DNA from: Acidobacteriota bacterium
GTDB lineage: Bacteria; Acidobacteriota; Thermoanaerobaculia; Multivoradales; J023
Assembly (NCBI GenBank): GCA_029263315.1
Contig: JAJCXR010000057.1
Coordinates: 1 to 64,000 of the forward strand
Direction of reading: 5' to 3'
DNA length: 64,000 bases
Shown: piece by piece, positions 44,751 through 59,861 of the stretch
How the letters are laid out: every line of letters begins with the position of its first letter
Numbering within the stretch: position 1 is the stretch's first letter
Notes under the pieces: model-generated
Databases searched by the model: none
What the model was told of the DNA's origin: nothing
The model's input: the letters and a program-made list of their open reading frames with translations, nothing else
Program-made: the position numbers and the translations under genes

Positions 44751-44774
44751 ATGCCCAGGCGGTGACCTGGGCAT
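44751..44774 (-). terminator. Hairpin between M23 peptidase and secA
   Basis: A perfect 9-bp stem (ATGCCCAGG / CCTGGGCAT) with a 6-base loop lies about 65 bases after the M23 stop, with TGCTTCGTTT following on that strand. It could terminate the peptidase transcript ahead of the secA promoter. Confidence 0.45.
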
Positions 44775-44837
44775 CGGTGATCTGACGGAGACGGCCGGCC
44801 GCTCCGTCCGAAGTACGGTGCGGCATCGAAAATGGGG

Positions 44838-45782
44838 CTAGTTGAAGTCGTCGAGCACGTAGGCGAGGGGATTGGTGGCCTTGCCGTCGACGTGCACTTC
44901 GTAGTGCACATGGTTACCGGTGGAACGGCCGGTGCTGCCGATATGGCCGATGACATCGCCCCGTTGGACCTGCTGTCCGGCCTCGACCAGTATCTTCGAC
45001 ATGTGGCCGTAGCGGGTGACGACACCCTGGCCGTGGGAGAGATAGACCGCCTTGCCGAGACCCCGCATGACGCCGGCCTTGAGCACCAAACCGTTGCCGG
45101 TGGCGTAGATTTCTTGCCCCCGCGGTGCGACGATGTCGATGCCCTGGTGAAAGGCTCGGGTGCCTGTGAACGGATCCTTACGCCAACCAAAGGAGCTGGT
45201 GAAGAGGCCTTTGGCAGGGGTGATGGCGGGGATCGAAGAGATGGCGGTCTGGTGCTCTTCGAGCTTGACGTGTAACAGCTCCATGCCTTCGTCCATGCCA
45301 TCGACCGTGGCCTGCAACTGGACCAAGTCGTATTCCAGCACGCTCTGCCGATCGAGTAACGGCTCACTGCCGCCGATACCCACTTCCGAAGCCGGGGAGA
45401 GCTCACTCAGCCCGGCGACGATGGCCAACTTGTGGATGCGCTGTTGGTAGTCTTGGACTTGGGTTTCCAAGCTACGAATGCTGGTTTCGAATCCCTGGTT
45501 GACACCTCGCAATGTCTCGTTCTCGGCTTGCAACTGCTGGAGTTGCTCCTCGTCGACATCGGAGAAAGACAGGGAGAAGACGGCCAGCAGGCCTCCTAAG
45601 GTCAACGCCGCTAGGCTGCCGAAGAAGATGCCTGCTTGCAGGGTGGAGAACCGCCATTTGCGGAACTTGGCCCTGGCATGGGGGACAAAGATGATCGTAT
45701 GCTGTTTCAACTCGGGTAACGGTTCTTGGTCGGTGAGCGTATTGACTTCGATCCTTTTGCACCCGGAGAGCGTCGGCCACAA
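44838..45782 (-). CDS. Membrane-anchored M23 (LytM) peptidase
   Basis: A 314-residue protein: short cytoplasmic N-terminus, one membrane helix (about 47-69, AGIFFGSLAALTLGGLLAVF), a coiled-coil segment (about 76-125, DEEQLQQLQAENETLRGVN) and a C-terminal LytM domain. Zinc ligands: HQGIDI (His and Asp) and HVHYEV. SFGWRKDPFTG is the usual entry to the domain. The family cleaves or regulates cleavage of peptidoglycan cross-links at the outer face. No ATG is available; the start is TTG 45782 or an unusual codon slightly downstream, so the first 20 residues are uncertain. Confidence 0.87.
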   Translation of the reverse strand: MWPTLSGCKRIEVNTLTDQEPLPELKQHTIIFVPHARAKFRKWRFSTLQAGIFFGSLAALTLGGLLAVFSLSFSDVDEEQLQQLQAENETLRGVNQGFETSIRSLETQVQDYQQRIHKLAIVAGLSELSPASEVGIGGSEPLLDRQSVLEYDLVQLQATVDGMDEGMELLHVKLEEHQTAISSIPAITPAKGLFTSSFGWRKDPFTGTRAFHQGIDIVAPRGQEIYATGNGLVLKAGVMRGLGKAVYLSHGQGVVTRYGHMSKILVEAGQQVQRGDVIGHIGSTGRSTGNHVHYEVHVDGKATNPLAYVLDDFN

Positions 45783-46159
45783 AAGTACAGAGAGCGTCGA
45801 GCGAAGCCGGTCGTCGCAGAGGTTCCGTCAAGCCACGAAGCAGTTTCCGCATTGTACCGAAAACGGACCACCTGTCAAATGCAAAGAACCGTGTTTTTTG
45901 TTGGTTAAGCCCAAGAAACATGGTGCTTTAGGGCTTTGTCAGTGTCTCCCTGGCAAGTCGAGAGGAAACGGTAATCACAGATATGCTACTGCGGTCTTTT
46001 CCGAATAGCTGAATGACATTTCTCGCCGAGCGGTCGCCTCTGGAGGTCGGTGAGGTCCGAGGGTTGTGCGGCCCAGCCCCAAAAAGAGAGGGGAAGATGG
46101 GAGCTCGACTCCAGGTCCCAATGGCCATGCTAGTCTGCCGTCAAACAAGGAGAGATGAC
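45783..46159. promoter_or_regulatory. Divergent intergenic region, M23 peptidase / aminotransferase
   Basis: No gene supported. AT-richer stretches around 45880-46010 probably hold the promoters of the two divergent genes. I do not see a confident -35/-10 pair, operator or RNA element. Confidence 0.35.
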
Positions 46160-47368
46160 ATGTTCGAGAAGGTGGCGACTGCACCCCCCGACGCGATTTT
46201 CGGCCTCAATGATTTGATGGCGCGGGACCGGCGAGAGGGCAAGATCAATCTTGGAGCGGGTGTTTATAAGGACGAGCAGGGCAAGACTCCGGTCATGCAA
46301 GTGGTCCAAGAAGCCGAAAGTCGGTTGCTCGAAAAGCAGGCTAGCAAGTCTTATTTGCCCATCGAGGGTTTGGCGAGCTACGACCGTCTGGTGGCCGAGC
46401 TGATCTTGGGAACGCAACACAGCCGCTGGCAGCGAGGAGAGGGCGTCGTCGTCCAGACCCCCGGCGGCACGGGGGCCTTGCGGGTGGCGGCGGACTTGGT
46501 GGCTGGGCATGCGGAGCCCCGATCCAAGGTTTGGATCAGCACTCCAACGTGGCCCAACCACCCGAAGGTCTTTGCCTCGGCGGGTCTCGAGATCCGTAAC
46601 TACCGGTATTTCGACGCGGCCCGCAACGGTTTGGGGTTCGACGCCATGATGGAAGACCTGGAGCAAGGCAGTGCGGGGGACTTGGTGGTGTTGCACGGCT
46701 GTTGCCACAATCCGACGGGGGTGGATCTGTCAGCGGAGCAGCAAGTGGTGATGGTGGATTTTCTGGCCCAGCGTCGGCTGGTGCCGATGGTGGATTTTGC
46801 CTACCAAGGTTTCGCCTTCGGAGTCGAGGAAGACGCCGCCTGGTTGCGACTCATGACGGAGCGGTTGCCGGAGGTTCTGGTGGCCAGCAGCAGCTCGAAG
46901 AACTTTGGGCTTTATAACGAACGCGTCGGGGCCCTGACGGTCCTTGCGGAATCGCCCAAGGCCAGTGCGGCGGTGCTCAGTCAGATCAAGCAGGTGGTCC
47001 GGGCCAACTACTCCAATCCACCCAATCATGGGGCGGCGGTGGTCGCAATGGTGCTCTCCGACAGTGACTTGCGCCAGCGATGGCTGGCCGAGCTGGCGCA
47101 GATGCGCCAACGCATCCAAGACATGCGACGGCGTCTTACCGCCGGCCTCGATGCCCGCGGCGTGCGCCTGCATGCCGATGGCAATGGTTTCATCAACCAA
47201 CAGAATGGCATGTTTTCGTACTCTGGCCTGACGAGGAGCCAAGTCCATGCCCTGCGGCAACGCTTCGCCGTCTACGCCATGGATTCCGGACGCATCAACG
47301 TGGCGGGTATCACCTCGAGCAATGTCGAGCCCCTGTGCGATGCGGTGGCGGCGGTGGTACAGGACTGA
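46160..47368 (+). CDS. tyrB: Aromatic/aspartate aminotransferase
   Basis: A 402-residue fold-type I PLP aminotransferase of class Ia (AspC/TyrB). ATG 46160 has AAGGAGAG seven bases upstream. N-terminus ATAPPDAIFGLNDLMARD and KINLGAGVYKDEQGKTP are typical of the group. HGCCHNPTGVDL holds the cofactor-pocket Asn, and SSSSKNFGLYNERVG contains the Schiff-base lysine; the substrate-carboxylate Arg is expected near the C-terminus (MDSGRINVAGI). It moves amino groups between aspartate or aromatic amino acids and 2-oxoglutarate. AspC or TyrB specificity cannot be settled by eye. Confidence 0.88.
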   Translation: MFEKVATAPPDAIFGLNDLMARDRREGKINLGAGVYKDEQGKTPVMQVVQEAESRLLEKQASKSYLPIEGLASYDRLVAELILGTQHSRWQRGEGVVVQTPGGTGALRVAADLVAGHAEPRSKVWISTPTWPNHPKVFASAGLEIRNYRYFDAARNGLGFDAMMEDLEQGSAGDLVVLHGCCHNPTGVDLSAEQQVVMVDFLAQRRLVPMVDFAYQGFAFGVEEDAAWLRLMTERLPEVLVASSSSKNFGLYNERVGALTVLAESPKASAAVLSQIKQVVRANYSNPPNHGAAVVAMVLSDSDLRQRWLAELAQMRQRIQDMRRRLTAGLDARGVRLHADGNGFINQQNGMFSYSGLTRSQVHALRQRFAVYAMDSGRINVAGITSSNVEPLCDAVAAVVQD

Positions 47369-47377
47369 CGGCGAGCC

Positions 47378-48907
47378 TTACTCGTCCGCCTCCGCTACCG
47401 TCCCTGAAGCCCCGTCATCGTCGGCTGCGGACTCCGGTTCGCCTGCCGGGAGGGTCGCGTCGACCCCGTCCCGGAGGGCCACCAAGTGGCTGCGGGTACG
47501 CACCAAGAGGGTGTCGTGGGCGATGGCCGGGCTGGCTAGAACGGTCTCTTCCATGTCCATGACGCTGGGCGGCTCGAAGACTGGGCCCGCCTTGACGATA
47601 TGGATCTCGCCGGTTTCGCTGGCATAGTAGAGGTAGCCGTCGGCGGCCACCGCCGAAGCGGTGAATCCAGCGTTGGTATCGATACGTTCCTTGTAACGCT
47701 CAACGCCGGTCTTGGCGTCGATGCAGCGTAGGATGCCTTGATCGCGGCATACATACAGCTCGTCGCCGTAGACCAAGGGGGTCGGCAAGTAGGCGCCGCC
47801 CCGGGGGTGGCTCCAGGCGATGTGGGCGTTGGCCGTGGTGTCGCCTTGGAGAGAGATGTCGCCCAGGCCGTCGGGACGGATGGCGTAGACCGGGGACTTG
47901 GCGCCGTGGGCGTTGGTCATGTAGATCAAACCGTGGGCGTAAATTGGCGTCGGCACCGGCACATCGCCGCCGCCGGTCAGACGCCACAGGGCCTCGCCGT
48001 CGGCCAAGTCATAGGCCCCCATGTGCTTGAATCCGTTGACCACCACCTGCTCAGCGCCGTGGGCCTTGATCACCGTCGGCGTGCTCCAGGTGGGGAATTC
48101 GTCCCGCGGTGTGCGCCAGATCTCTTCGCCGGTGGCGGCGTCGAAGACGGCCAGAAAAGAGCCCTGCAAGATATCGCATTGCACGATCACTTTGCCGTCG
48201 TGGAGGATTGGCGAGCTGGCGAAACCCCACTGGGCCGGTGGCAGCATGTAGGAGCCGGAGTGCAGCACGCCGAGATCCTTGCGCCACAGCTCCTGGCCCT
48301 GCATGTCGTAGACGAACAGCCCTTCGGAGCCGAAGAAGGCGACCACCCGCCGGCCATCGGTGGCCGGGGTGGCATTGGCATGGGTGGATTTGGGATGGCG
48401 ACGGATCTTGGGGGTGCCTTGGTGGGCCGTCCGCTGCCAGAGCAGCTGACCGCTGTGGCGATCGAAGGCGAGGATCTGCCAACGCTGGGGTCCGTTGTCG
48501 TCCGCCGACCAGCCGCTGCCGTATTGACCTACTTTGAGCTCCGGCGATGCGCCTTCGGCGACGGCGGTGGTGAGAAAAACCAGATCCTGCCAAACCACTG
48601 GGCTGGAATGGCCGAGCCCTGGCACGGGAGCCTTCCACAGGACATTCTCACCCGTCGACATGTTCCAGTGTCGCGGCGCTGATCCCACCGCCACGCCGCT
48701 GGCTTGGGGGCCGCGGAACGAGGGCCACTGATGGGCCGCCTCGGTTTTAACCTCCCCCATGGTGCTCTGCGTCGCCGGTGATGTGCTGTCCGAAGACGGC
48801 GACTGGCCGTCGGCCGCCAGGCTGGCGTCGGGGACAAGACCGAGGGTCAGCAATCCAATGAACGGGACCAGGGCAAGGGCGGAGGGTCTCAGCTGACGGT
48901 GCGACAT
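47378..48907 (-). CDS. Secreted PQQ-like beta-propeller protein
   Basis: A 509-residue exported protein. ATG 48907 is chosen for the AGGAG upstream and the signal peptide ([22 protein letters not shown]). Repeated PQQ-type blades include [77 protein letters not shown] and [19 protein letters not shown]. The opening WPSFRGP is common in a group of outer-surface propellers of planctomycetes and acidobacteria. There is no evidence of a dehydrogenase site; it may be a binding scaffold. An acidic tail closes it ([11 protein letters not shown]). Confidence 0.87.
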   Translation of the reverse strand: MSHRQLRPSALALVPFIGLLTLGLVPDASLAADGQSPSSDSTSPATQSTMGEVKTEAAHQWPSFRGPQASGVAVGSAPRHWNMSTGENVLWKAPVPGLGHSSPVVWQDLVFLTTAVAEGASPELKVGQYGSGWSADDNGPQRWQILAFDRHSGQLLWQRTAHQGTPKIRRHPKSTHANATPATDGRRVVAFFGSEGLFVYDMQGQELWRKDLGVLHSGSYMLPPAQWGFASSPILHDGKVIVQCDILQGSFLAVFDAATGEEIWRTPRDEFPTWSTPTVIKAHGAEQVVVNGFKHMGAYDLADGEALWRLTGGGDVPVPTPIYAHGLIYMTNAHGAKSPVYAIRPDGLGDISLQGDTTANAHIAWSHPRGGAYLPTPLVYGDELYVCRDQGILRCIDAKTGVERYKERIDTNAGFTASAVAADGYLYYASETGEIHIVKAGPVFEPPSVMDMEETVLASPAIAHDTLLVRTRSHLVALRDGVDATLPAGEPESAADDDGASGTVAEADE

Positions 48908-49107
48908 GGCAAGCTCCTGAGGAATGGCAGATGACGCAGCGGAGGGACAAGCTTTGAAACTACCAGCTGTCACCGGGGGACGCCAGGGGTTGGACGGGCT
49001 TCGCAGCCCGGCGAGGCCTCGAGTCTTGCTGCCGGTGGCGAATTCAGTAACACTGGACGACCCACAGCGAAACTTCAATGGCCAGACCAACTAGGAAGGG
49101 CTAAACC

Positions 49108-49491
49108 ATGGCAGACAAACCAGAGGTAGGCAGCGTCGGATGGATGGACTTGACCGTCGAGGATGCCCCGAGACTGCGTGACTTCTACAGCCAAGTGACC
49201 GGTTGGAAGGTCGAAAGTCTTTCCATGGGCGACTATGACGACTACGTCATGGCCGCTCCCGGTAGCGGCGACGGCAAAGCCGGCGTCTGCCACGCTCGAG
49301 GCGGCAACGCCGGCCTGCCCGCCCAATGGCTGATCTACATCGTGGTGGCGGACCTCGACGCCAGCATGGCCAGTTGCAAAGAGCTCGGCGGCAAGATCAT
49401 CGCTGGCCCCAAGAAGATGGGCGACAGCAGCCGTTATTGCGTCATCGAAGACCCCGCCGGGGCGGTGGCGGCGTTGTTTCAGTCGAGCTGA
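49108..49491 (+). CDS. VOC-family (glyoxalase-like) protein
   Basis: A 127-residue protein of the vicinal oxygen chelate fold. AGGAAGG lies about seven bases before the ATG. Two beta-alpha-beta-beta-beta modules are visible: VGWMDLTVEDAPRLRDFYSQVTGW, then WLIYIVVADLDASMASCKELGG, ending YCVIEDPAGAVAALFQ. This resembles the 27 kDa-antigen/CFP30B type. Metal ligands typical of true glyoxalase I are not all evident, so the reaction is unknown. Confidence 0.85.
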   Translation: MADKPEVGSVGWMDLTVEDAPRLRDFYSQVTGWKVESLSMGDYDDYVMAAPGSGDGKAGVCHARGGNAGLPAQWLIYIVVADLDASMASCKELGGKIIAGPKKMGDSSRYCVIEDPAGAVAALFQSS

Positions 49492-49522
49492 CGAGGCTCG
49501 CAGCGTCTACCGTCTTAAAGCC

Positions 49523-50374
49523 TCACAGACCCAGCACTTCTTCCAGCGTCCGGCGTTGCAACTTCAAATACCCCGTTTCCTTGGAAATCTCCCGGGTCAG
49601 GCTATCGATCAGGCCGCCGAGCTTGGCTTCGCTCTCCTGGCGTATCCGCTCTTCGACGGCGGCATCACTGGCGCCGCGCCGCCGCAGGCGACGCAACAGG
49701 CCGGTGAGGGAGCTGCGCAGGTGTCGTAGCAGGCCACGGCTACCGGCCAAAACGGTGCGGGCGACCCGCGTCAAAGGGCCGTGGTCGCTGGCCTTATAGG
49801 CGGCGACGATGGCTTGGCGCAGGCTGACCACCTGGGGGCGCAAGTTGTCTCCGACGGGTTGGGGATAGGAGCTCTCAGGGCCGCTGGGCAGGACGCCGAG
49901 GGAGAGGCCGTGACGCAACAAATAGCCCTCGTGGAAGCTGCGGGAAAAGCTGTTCAGGACATCCCTCAAGGTGAGGAAGAACAGCAGGGTGCGAAAGAGC
50001 TTGGTGAAGATCTTGCGCACCACGTAGAAAAAGGTGCGCATGAACGCTCCGAGGAAGCAGCCCTTGAGGCAGCCTCCAACCTCGAATCTGGGGTCGCCAT
50101 GGGCCAGAATCTTGACTTCTTCCTCGCTGACCGCCACCTCCTGGGCTCGGCACAGATGCAGCACGGTGCGACGACGCAGCACTTTGCTGGCCCAGTCATC
50201 GAGGAAGGGGATGGGGATCAAGCTGCACAGGCCGACGAACAGGCTGTAGGTCACCAGGGAGCGCAGCCCTGGAATGTCATCTTGGGTCGATGCGCCCTGC
50301 GGCGCGGTCTCTAGTGTCGCCGCCGGGTCTTGGGTCGCGGACTCTTGGGTCGACTCGTTATCCATTGGGTTCAT
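49523..50374 (-). CDS. Conserved-looking membrane-associated protein, unknown function
   Basis: A 283-residue protein I do not recognise. The N-terminal 35 residues are Thr/Gln/Asp-rich and disordered. A hydrophobic YSLFVGLCSLIPIPFLDDW (about 43-61) and a second hydrophobic block (about 115-140, AFMRTFFYVVRKIFTKLFRTLLFFLTL) suggest membrane insertion. Several cysteines (LCRAQEV, GGCLKGC) lie between. The C-terminal third is basic and helical (LLRHLRSSLTGLLRRLRRR) with a charged coiled-coil end. Codon use is like its neighbours, supporting a real gene. It is divergent from hemC. Confidence 0.7.
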   Translation of the reverse strand: MNPMDNESTQESATQDPAATLETAPQGASTQDDIPGLRSLVTYSLFVGLCSLIPIPFLDDWASKVLRRRTVLHLCRAQEVAVSEEEVKILAHGDPRFEVGGCLKGCFLGAFMRTFFYVVRKIFTKLFRTLLFFLTLRDVLNSFSRSFHEGYLLRHGLSLGVLPSGPESSYPQPVGDNLRPQVVSLRQAIVAAYKASDHGPLTRVARTVLAGSRGLLRHLRSSLTGLLRRLRRRGASDAAVEERIRQESEAKLGGLIDSLTREISKETGYLKLQRRTLEEVLGL

Positions 50375-50523
50375 ATTCGATGATTACCTGCTACTGCCAG
50401 GTTTGCTGGAGGTGGTTCGATGGGTGACTGGCCAAAACCTTCGCCGGGCGTTACTCTACCGCACCCTACCGCCGCCGCTGCACACCGGCTGCGATTGTCA
50501 ACCCGAATATCCCACGAGGGCCC

Positions 50524-51456
50524 ATGAACACCACCTCCGATACCACCTCCAATCGCTTGCGTCTTGGAACCCGTCAAAGCCGTCTGGCGATGGCCCAATC
50601 GGGCCAGGTGGCCCGAGCCTTGGAAGCCCGTCATACGGGGTTGAGCGTTGAGCTGGTGCCCATCATCACCCGCGGCGATGTGGAGAAGGGGGCCTTGGCG
50701 GAGATCGGCGGCAAGGGTTTGTTCACCCAAGAGCTGGAGCAGGGCCTGTTGGCCGGCGACCTCGACTTGGCGGTGCACAGCCTGAAAGATTTGCCGGTGA
50801 CGCCGGTGCCGGGTCTCGAGGTGGCGGCCTATCCGCGGCGGGTCGATCCGCGGGACGCCTTGATTTCCAATCTGGCGGAAGATCTCGACGGCCTGCCGGC
50901 GGATTCCCTCTTGCTCACCGGCGCCGGTCGGCGGCAAGCGCAAATCCTGCGGCGGCGCTCCGATTGCCGGGTCGGCGCCATCCGCGGCAATGTCGACACC
51001 CGTTTGCGCCTATGGCGGGAGGGTGGCCATGCCGGGGTGATCCTGGCCATGGCCGGTCTCGAGCGTCTCGGTTTGGACGGCATTCCGGCCCACCCCCTCG
51101 ATCCCGAAATCATGGTGCCGGCCCCGGGGCAGGGCATCCTCGCCTTGCAGGTCAAGGAAGGTAGCCGCGCCCATGCCCTGTGCGCCGCCCTGAACGATGC
51201 CGAGACGGCGCAACAGGCGGCGGCGGAGCGTCGGATCGTCGCCGCATTGGGGGGCGACTGCACCTTGCCCTTGGCGGCTTGGGCGCAACATCGTCAGGGC
51301 GCGATGCGCCTGTTGGCGGTGCTCGCCACCACCGATGGTCAGCAGGTGGCGCAGGGAGAAGGGCACGGCGCGACGCCCGAAGCGGCTGCGGAAACCTGCC
51401 TTGCTGCCCTGCATCGAGATGGCGCAGCGGATGTCCTGAAAGCCCTTGGACGTTGA
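50524..51456 (+). CDS. hemC: Hydroxymethylbilane synthase (porphobilinogen deaminase)
   Basis: A 310-residue enzyme that polymerises four porphobilinogens to hydroxymethylbilane in tetrapyrrole synthesis. Motifs: LRLGTRQSRLAMAQSGQV, GGKGLFTQELEQGLL, DLAVHSLKDLP and the dipyrromethane cofactor Cys in GGDCTLPLAAWA. An APGQGILALQVKE segment is also present. Length is normal. hemD follows almost directly, so the two consecutive steps to uroporphyrinogen III are co-expressed. Confidence 0.94.
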   Translation: MNTTSDTTSNRLRLGTRQSRLAMAQSGQVARALEARHTGLSVELVPIITRGDVEKGALAEIGGKGLFTQELEQGLLAGDLDLAVHSLKDLPVTPVPGLEVAAYPRRVDPRDALISNLAEDLDGLPADSLLLTGAGRRQAQILRRRSDCRVGAIRGNVDTRLRLWREGGHAGVILAMAGLERLGLDGIPAHPLDPEIMVPAPGQGILALQVKEGSRAHALCAALNDAETAQQAAAERRIVAALGGDCTLPLAAWAQHRQGAMRLLAVLATTDGQQVAQGEGHGATPEAAAETCLAALHRDGAADVLKALGR

Positions 51457-51459
51457 GCT

Positions 51460-52290
51460 GTGCACCGTCCGTCGGCCGAGACCATGAGGCCTGAGGTGGT
51501 TTCCGACGGCCCCACCGATCGGCCGCTATGGGGTCATCGGGTGGTGGTGACGCGGCCCGTCCACCAAGCGACGGCGCTCTGTGAGAGCCTTTTGCAGGCG
51601 GGCGCCGAAGTGCTGCGTTTACCCTTGCTCGAAGTGCTAGCCGGCGACGCGGCAGCCATCGACGCTGCGGTGGCGGCGATCGATACCTTTTCTTGGCTGA
51701 TATTTTCCTCCGCCAATACGGTGCAGGCCTTCTTGCCACGGCTTCAGGCCGCCGGTGGCGATGCCCCCAGGCTGGCGGTGATCGGCCCGGCAACCGCCGA
51801 AGCGGTGCGTCGGCTGGATTTGGAGCCCCAGCTGGAGGCCAGCAAGAGCGACGGCGACGGCTTGGCCGGCGCTTTGGCGCCACACCTCATGCCGGGGTGC
51901 CATGTTCTGCTGCCGCAAGCGGAAGATGCCCGACCCAATCTGGCGGCGGGTTTGCGCCAAGCCGGAGCCCATGTCCACACCTTGACCGCCTATCGCAAGG
52001 CGTTGCCGGCCGCAGCACGGGCGACGGCGCAGGACATCTTCGACGCCTCGCCCCTCGGTTGGGTTACCTTCACCAGCCCGCGTTTGGTGCGGCATTTTGC
52101 ACAGCTCGACATCGGCTCGCCAGCCCTCTGGCGACAACGTTGGGCGGAGCTACGTGCCTTGTCGGTGGGGCCGGTGACCTCAGGGGCCTTGCGCGAGCTG
52201 GGCATCGAGCCGGCGGCGGAAGCCCACCGGCCGACGCCGGAGGGTATGGTCGAGGCGATGGCCGAAGCGCTGCGCTCCCACCGTTCTTGA
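51460..52290 (+). CDS. hemD: Uroporphyrinogen-III synthase
   Basis: A 276-residue HemD, which cyclises hydroxymethylbilane with inversion of ring D. The family is poorly conserved, but RVVVTRPVHQATALCESLLQAGAEVLRLPLLEV, FSWLIFSSANTVQAFL, LAVIGPATAEAVRRLDL and WVTFTSPRLVRHF are typical. GTG 51460 is three bases from the hemC stop; ATG 51484 is an equally possible start (268 residues). Operon position supports the call. Confidence 0.88.
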   Translation: MHRPSAETMRPEVVSDGPTDRPLWGHRVVVTRPVHQATALCESLLQAGAEVLRLPLLEVLAGDAAAIDAAVAAIDTFSWLIFSSANTVQAFLPRLQAAGGDAPRLAVIGPATAEAVRRLDLEPQLEASKSDGDGLAGALAPHLMPGCHVLLPQAEDARPNLAAGLRQAGAHVHTLTAYRKALPAAARATAQDIFDASPLGWVTFTSPRLVRHFAQLDIGSPALWRQRWAELRALSVGPVTSGALRELGIEPAAEAHRPTPEGMVEAMAEALRSHRS

Positions 52291-52318
52291 CCGGTTGCTC
52301 CGCCCCTGCCGCAGGCTG

Positions 52319-53173
52319 CTAGCCCCGCGGTAGGTCGGGTGCCGTTGCGGCGGCTGAAGCCGGATCGGTTTCTTCGGGGAAGACCACTTGGATCACCTGG
52401 ATACCGTCGTCCCCCCACTGATCCTCCAGCCGTAACCACTGACGCACGAATTCGCGCACCGTCTCACGGGCCTTGTCCCGCACCAAATCGATGTGCTGTG
52501 GGTTCTGGGCCATTTGCCGCAGGCGGGGTGTGATGCTCTTCTCCAAGATGGTCATTTGGTCGTCGCCGTCGAAGCGCAGCAAATCTTCTTGCACCCGCTT
52601 GCGCATGCGCTCGGTGTGGATGGCGGGGGGCTGGGTGGCGCGGATTTGCGGCGCATAGACGGTGCAAATGGGGCCCGAGACTTCGATCCGCCAGGGGTCC
52701 TCCAGCCGCAGATGGTAGCGGTAGGTGACCGGCACTTGGATCTCGCTCACCGTCGTGCCGAGGGAGAAAGCATCCCATAAGACCCGGCGCTCGTCGCTGC
52801 GCTGAAAGGTTTCCACGGCTTCGGCGGTGGCCACCTCGAGCTTGCCGCCGCCGCTGTTCTGAATCTTCGGAATCGCGGCGAGAAAAGACTCGGTGACGTT
52901 GCCGGTCAGCAGGTTGCGGCTGATGTTCTCGGCGCCCCGGGCCAGGGCATCGACGGTGCCGGTCACCACCGCTTCACCTTGGCGCAGGGTCTCGCGGTAG
53001 ACCAGAAAGATCAGCCCAGCGACGACGATCAAAGCCAAAGGCCAGCGAAAACCGAGCATCAAGCTGACCCAAGGGGACGGTGGGGTATCGACGTTGTGCC
53101 GAGGCGCGCTGTCGGGTGAGGGGGTACCCGTCGGAGGAGGATCTTGAGCTGCCATGGGGTCATCATACGCCAT
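52319..53173 (-). CDS. Single-pass membrane protein of unknown function
   Basis: A 284-residue protein. The N-terminus is Pro-rich and charged, followed by one membrane helix (about 49-67, WPLALIVVAGLIFLVYR). The external part has an alpha region (DALARGAENISRNLL) and a beta region (EIQVPVTYRYHLRLEDPWRIEVSGPICTVYAPQIRA), then charged helices. The beta region recalls proteins of DUF4230 type, but I cannot confirm this. The start is uncertain (ATG 53173 or 53155; neither has a strong Shine-Dalgarno). It is convergent with hemD, ending 29 bases away. Confidence 0.72.
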   Translation of the reverse strand: MAYDDPMAAQDPPPTGTPSPDSAPRHNVDTPPSPWVSLMLGFRWPLALIVVAGLIFLVYRETLRQGEAVVTGTVDALARGAENISRNLLTGNVTESFLAAIPKIQNSGGGKLEVATAEAVETFQRSDERRVLWDAFSLGTTVSEIQVPVTYRYHLRLEDPWRIEVSGPICTVYAPQIRATQPPAIHTERMRKRVQEDLLRFDGDDQMTILEKSITPRLRQMAQNPQHIDLVRDKARETVREFVRQWLRLEDQWGDDGIQVIQVVFPEETDPASAAATAPDLPRG

Positions 53174-53405
53174 GGCGGAGTGGGTTATTCGGCTTGGGCC
53201 GTTCCGGTGGGCCCTTGGCGTTCTGATTTGCTCCGTAGTGCTCCGCACCTAGCCGGCCGCGCCTAGCCGGACGCACCTTGCAGGCCGCACCACGGGGTGG
53301 GGAGGTGCCCCACCCGTGGCCGCGGGTCCCTACCCCCTGAGGTCAAGCGCCCGGCCGGGGCCTCGGCTAGGCTGTAGCTGTCAGCCAATCGCCGTAGGAG
53401 GGGTC
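53174..53405. promoter_or_regulatory. Divergent region with 14-bp repeats and a strong hairpin upstream of nifJ
   Basis: Three 14-bp units start at 53244, 53258 and 53272 (CGCACCTAGCCGGC-like), then a partial unit. A strong hairpin follows at 53290-53319: CCACGGGGTGGGG pairs with CCCCACCCGTGG with one bulged G and a 5-base loop. It stands 86 bases before the nifJ start, so it may be an attenuator or protective leader structure, or simply repeat-derived. Confidence 0.5.
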
Positions 53406-57088
<3,683 letters not shown>

Positions 57089-57089
<1 letters not shown>

Positions 57090-58087
57090 TGGACCTCAAA
57101 ACCACTTATTTAGGCTTCGAGCTGGAGCACCCGTTGATGCCAGGGGCCTCCCCCATGGTGGACGATCTCGACACGGTGCGCCGCCTGGAGGATGCGGGGG
57201 CGTCGGCGATCGTGTTGCACTCTCTGTTTGAAGAGCAACTCACCGGCGAGCAATTGGTCACCCACCATGCCATGGAGCAGGCGGCGGAATCCCACGCCGA
57301 GGCCCAGTCCTACATGCCCAGCCCATCGGACTTCGCCCTCGGGCCGGAGGAATATCTCGATCAACTGCGACGCATCAAGGAGAGCGTCGCCGTGCCGGTG
57401 ATCGCGTCCCTCAACGGCAGCAGCGAAGGGGGATGGCTGGAATTTGCCCGTCTCTTGGCGGAAGCCGGTGCCGACGCCTTGGAGCTCAACGTCTATCGTC
57501 TCTCCAGCGATGTCAACGTGAGCGGGGCGGAGGTGGAAAAGCACACTTTGTCGATGGTGCGCGACGTCAAGGCGGCGGTCGCCCTGCCGTTGGCGATCAA
57601 GCTGTCGCCGTACTACAGCGCCTTGGCCCACTTCGCCGCCGCCCTCGACCGTGAAGGAGCCGACGGTCTCATCCTCTTCAACCGCTTCTACCAGGCGGAT
57701 ATCGACATCGAGTCTTTGGAGTTGGTGCGAAGCCTGCGTTTGTCCGATCCCGCGGAGCTGCTGTTGCGGCTGCGTTGGCTGGCCATTCTTTCAGGGCGGC
57801 TCAGTGCGTCCTTGGCGGTGACCGGGGGTGTGCACAACGTCGTCGACGTGATCAAGGCGGTGATGAGTGGTGCCCACGCCGTGCAGTTGGTGTCCGTCCT
57901 GTTGCGCCATGGTCCCGAGCGCCTCGCCACCCTGCGTCGCCAGCTGGCGGAGTGGCTGGAGGAGCACGAGTACGAATCCCTGCGTCAGATGCAAGGCAGC
58001 ATGGATCTGCAGCGTTGCCCCGATCCGCAGGCCTACGAACGAGCCAACTATGTCAACATTTTGCAAGGCTGGCAGCCGAGCTCTTGA
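57089..58087 (+). CDS. Dihydroorotate dehydrogenase-like protein linked to PFOR
   Basis: A 332-residue TIM-barrel flavoprotein-like enzyme; the ATG overlaps the nifJ stop by one base, so it is coupled to [26 protein letters not shown] and the C-terminal [30 protein letters not shown] (FMN-phosphate site) match the DHOD/PreA superfamily. The catalytic-loop motif of true DHODs (LNxSCPN-like) is replaced by [14 protein letters not shown], with no base Cys or Ser in that place. The pairing with nifJ recurs in several phyla; the substrate is unknown. I would not name it pyrD. Confidence 0.88.
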
Positions 58088-58130
58088 GCGGCCGCGGCTT
58101 GCGACGTCAGCCCGAGGTGGAGAGAACGAT

Positions 58131-59847
<1,717 letters not shown>

Positions 59848-59861
<14 letters not shown>

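Noticed and set aside
44602-44826. 74-codon minus-strand frame between the M23 peptidase and secA
   Set aside because: It coincides with the terminator-like hairpin and likely secA promoter, and lacks a Shine-Dalgarno.
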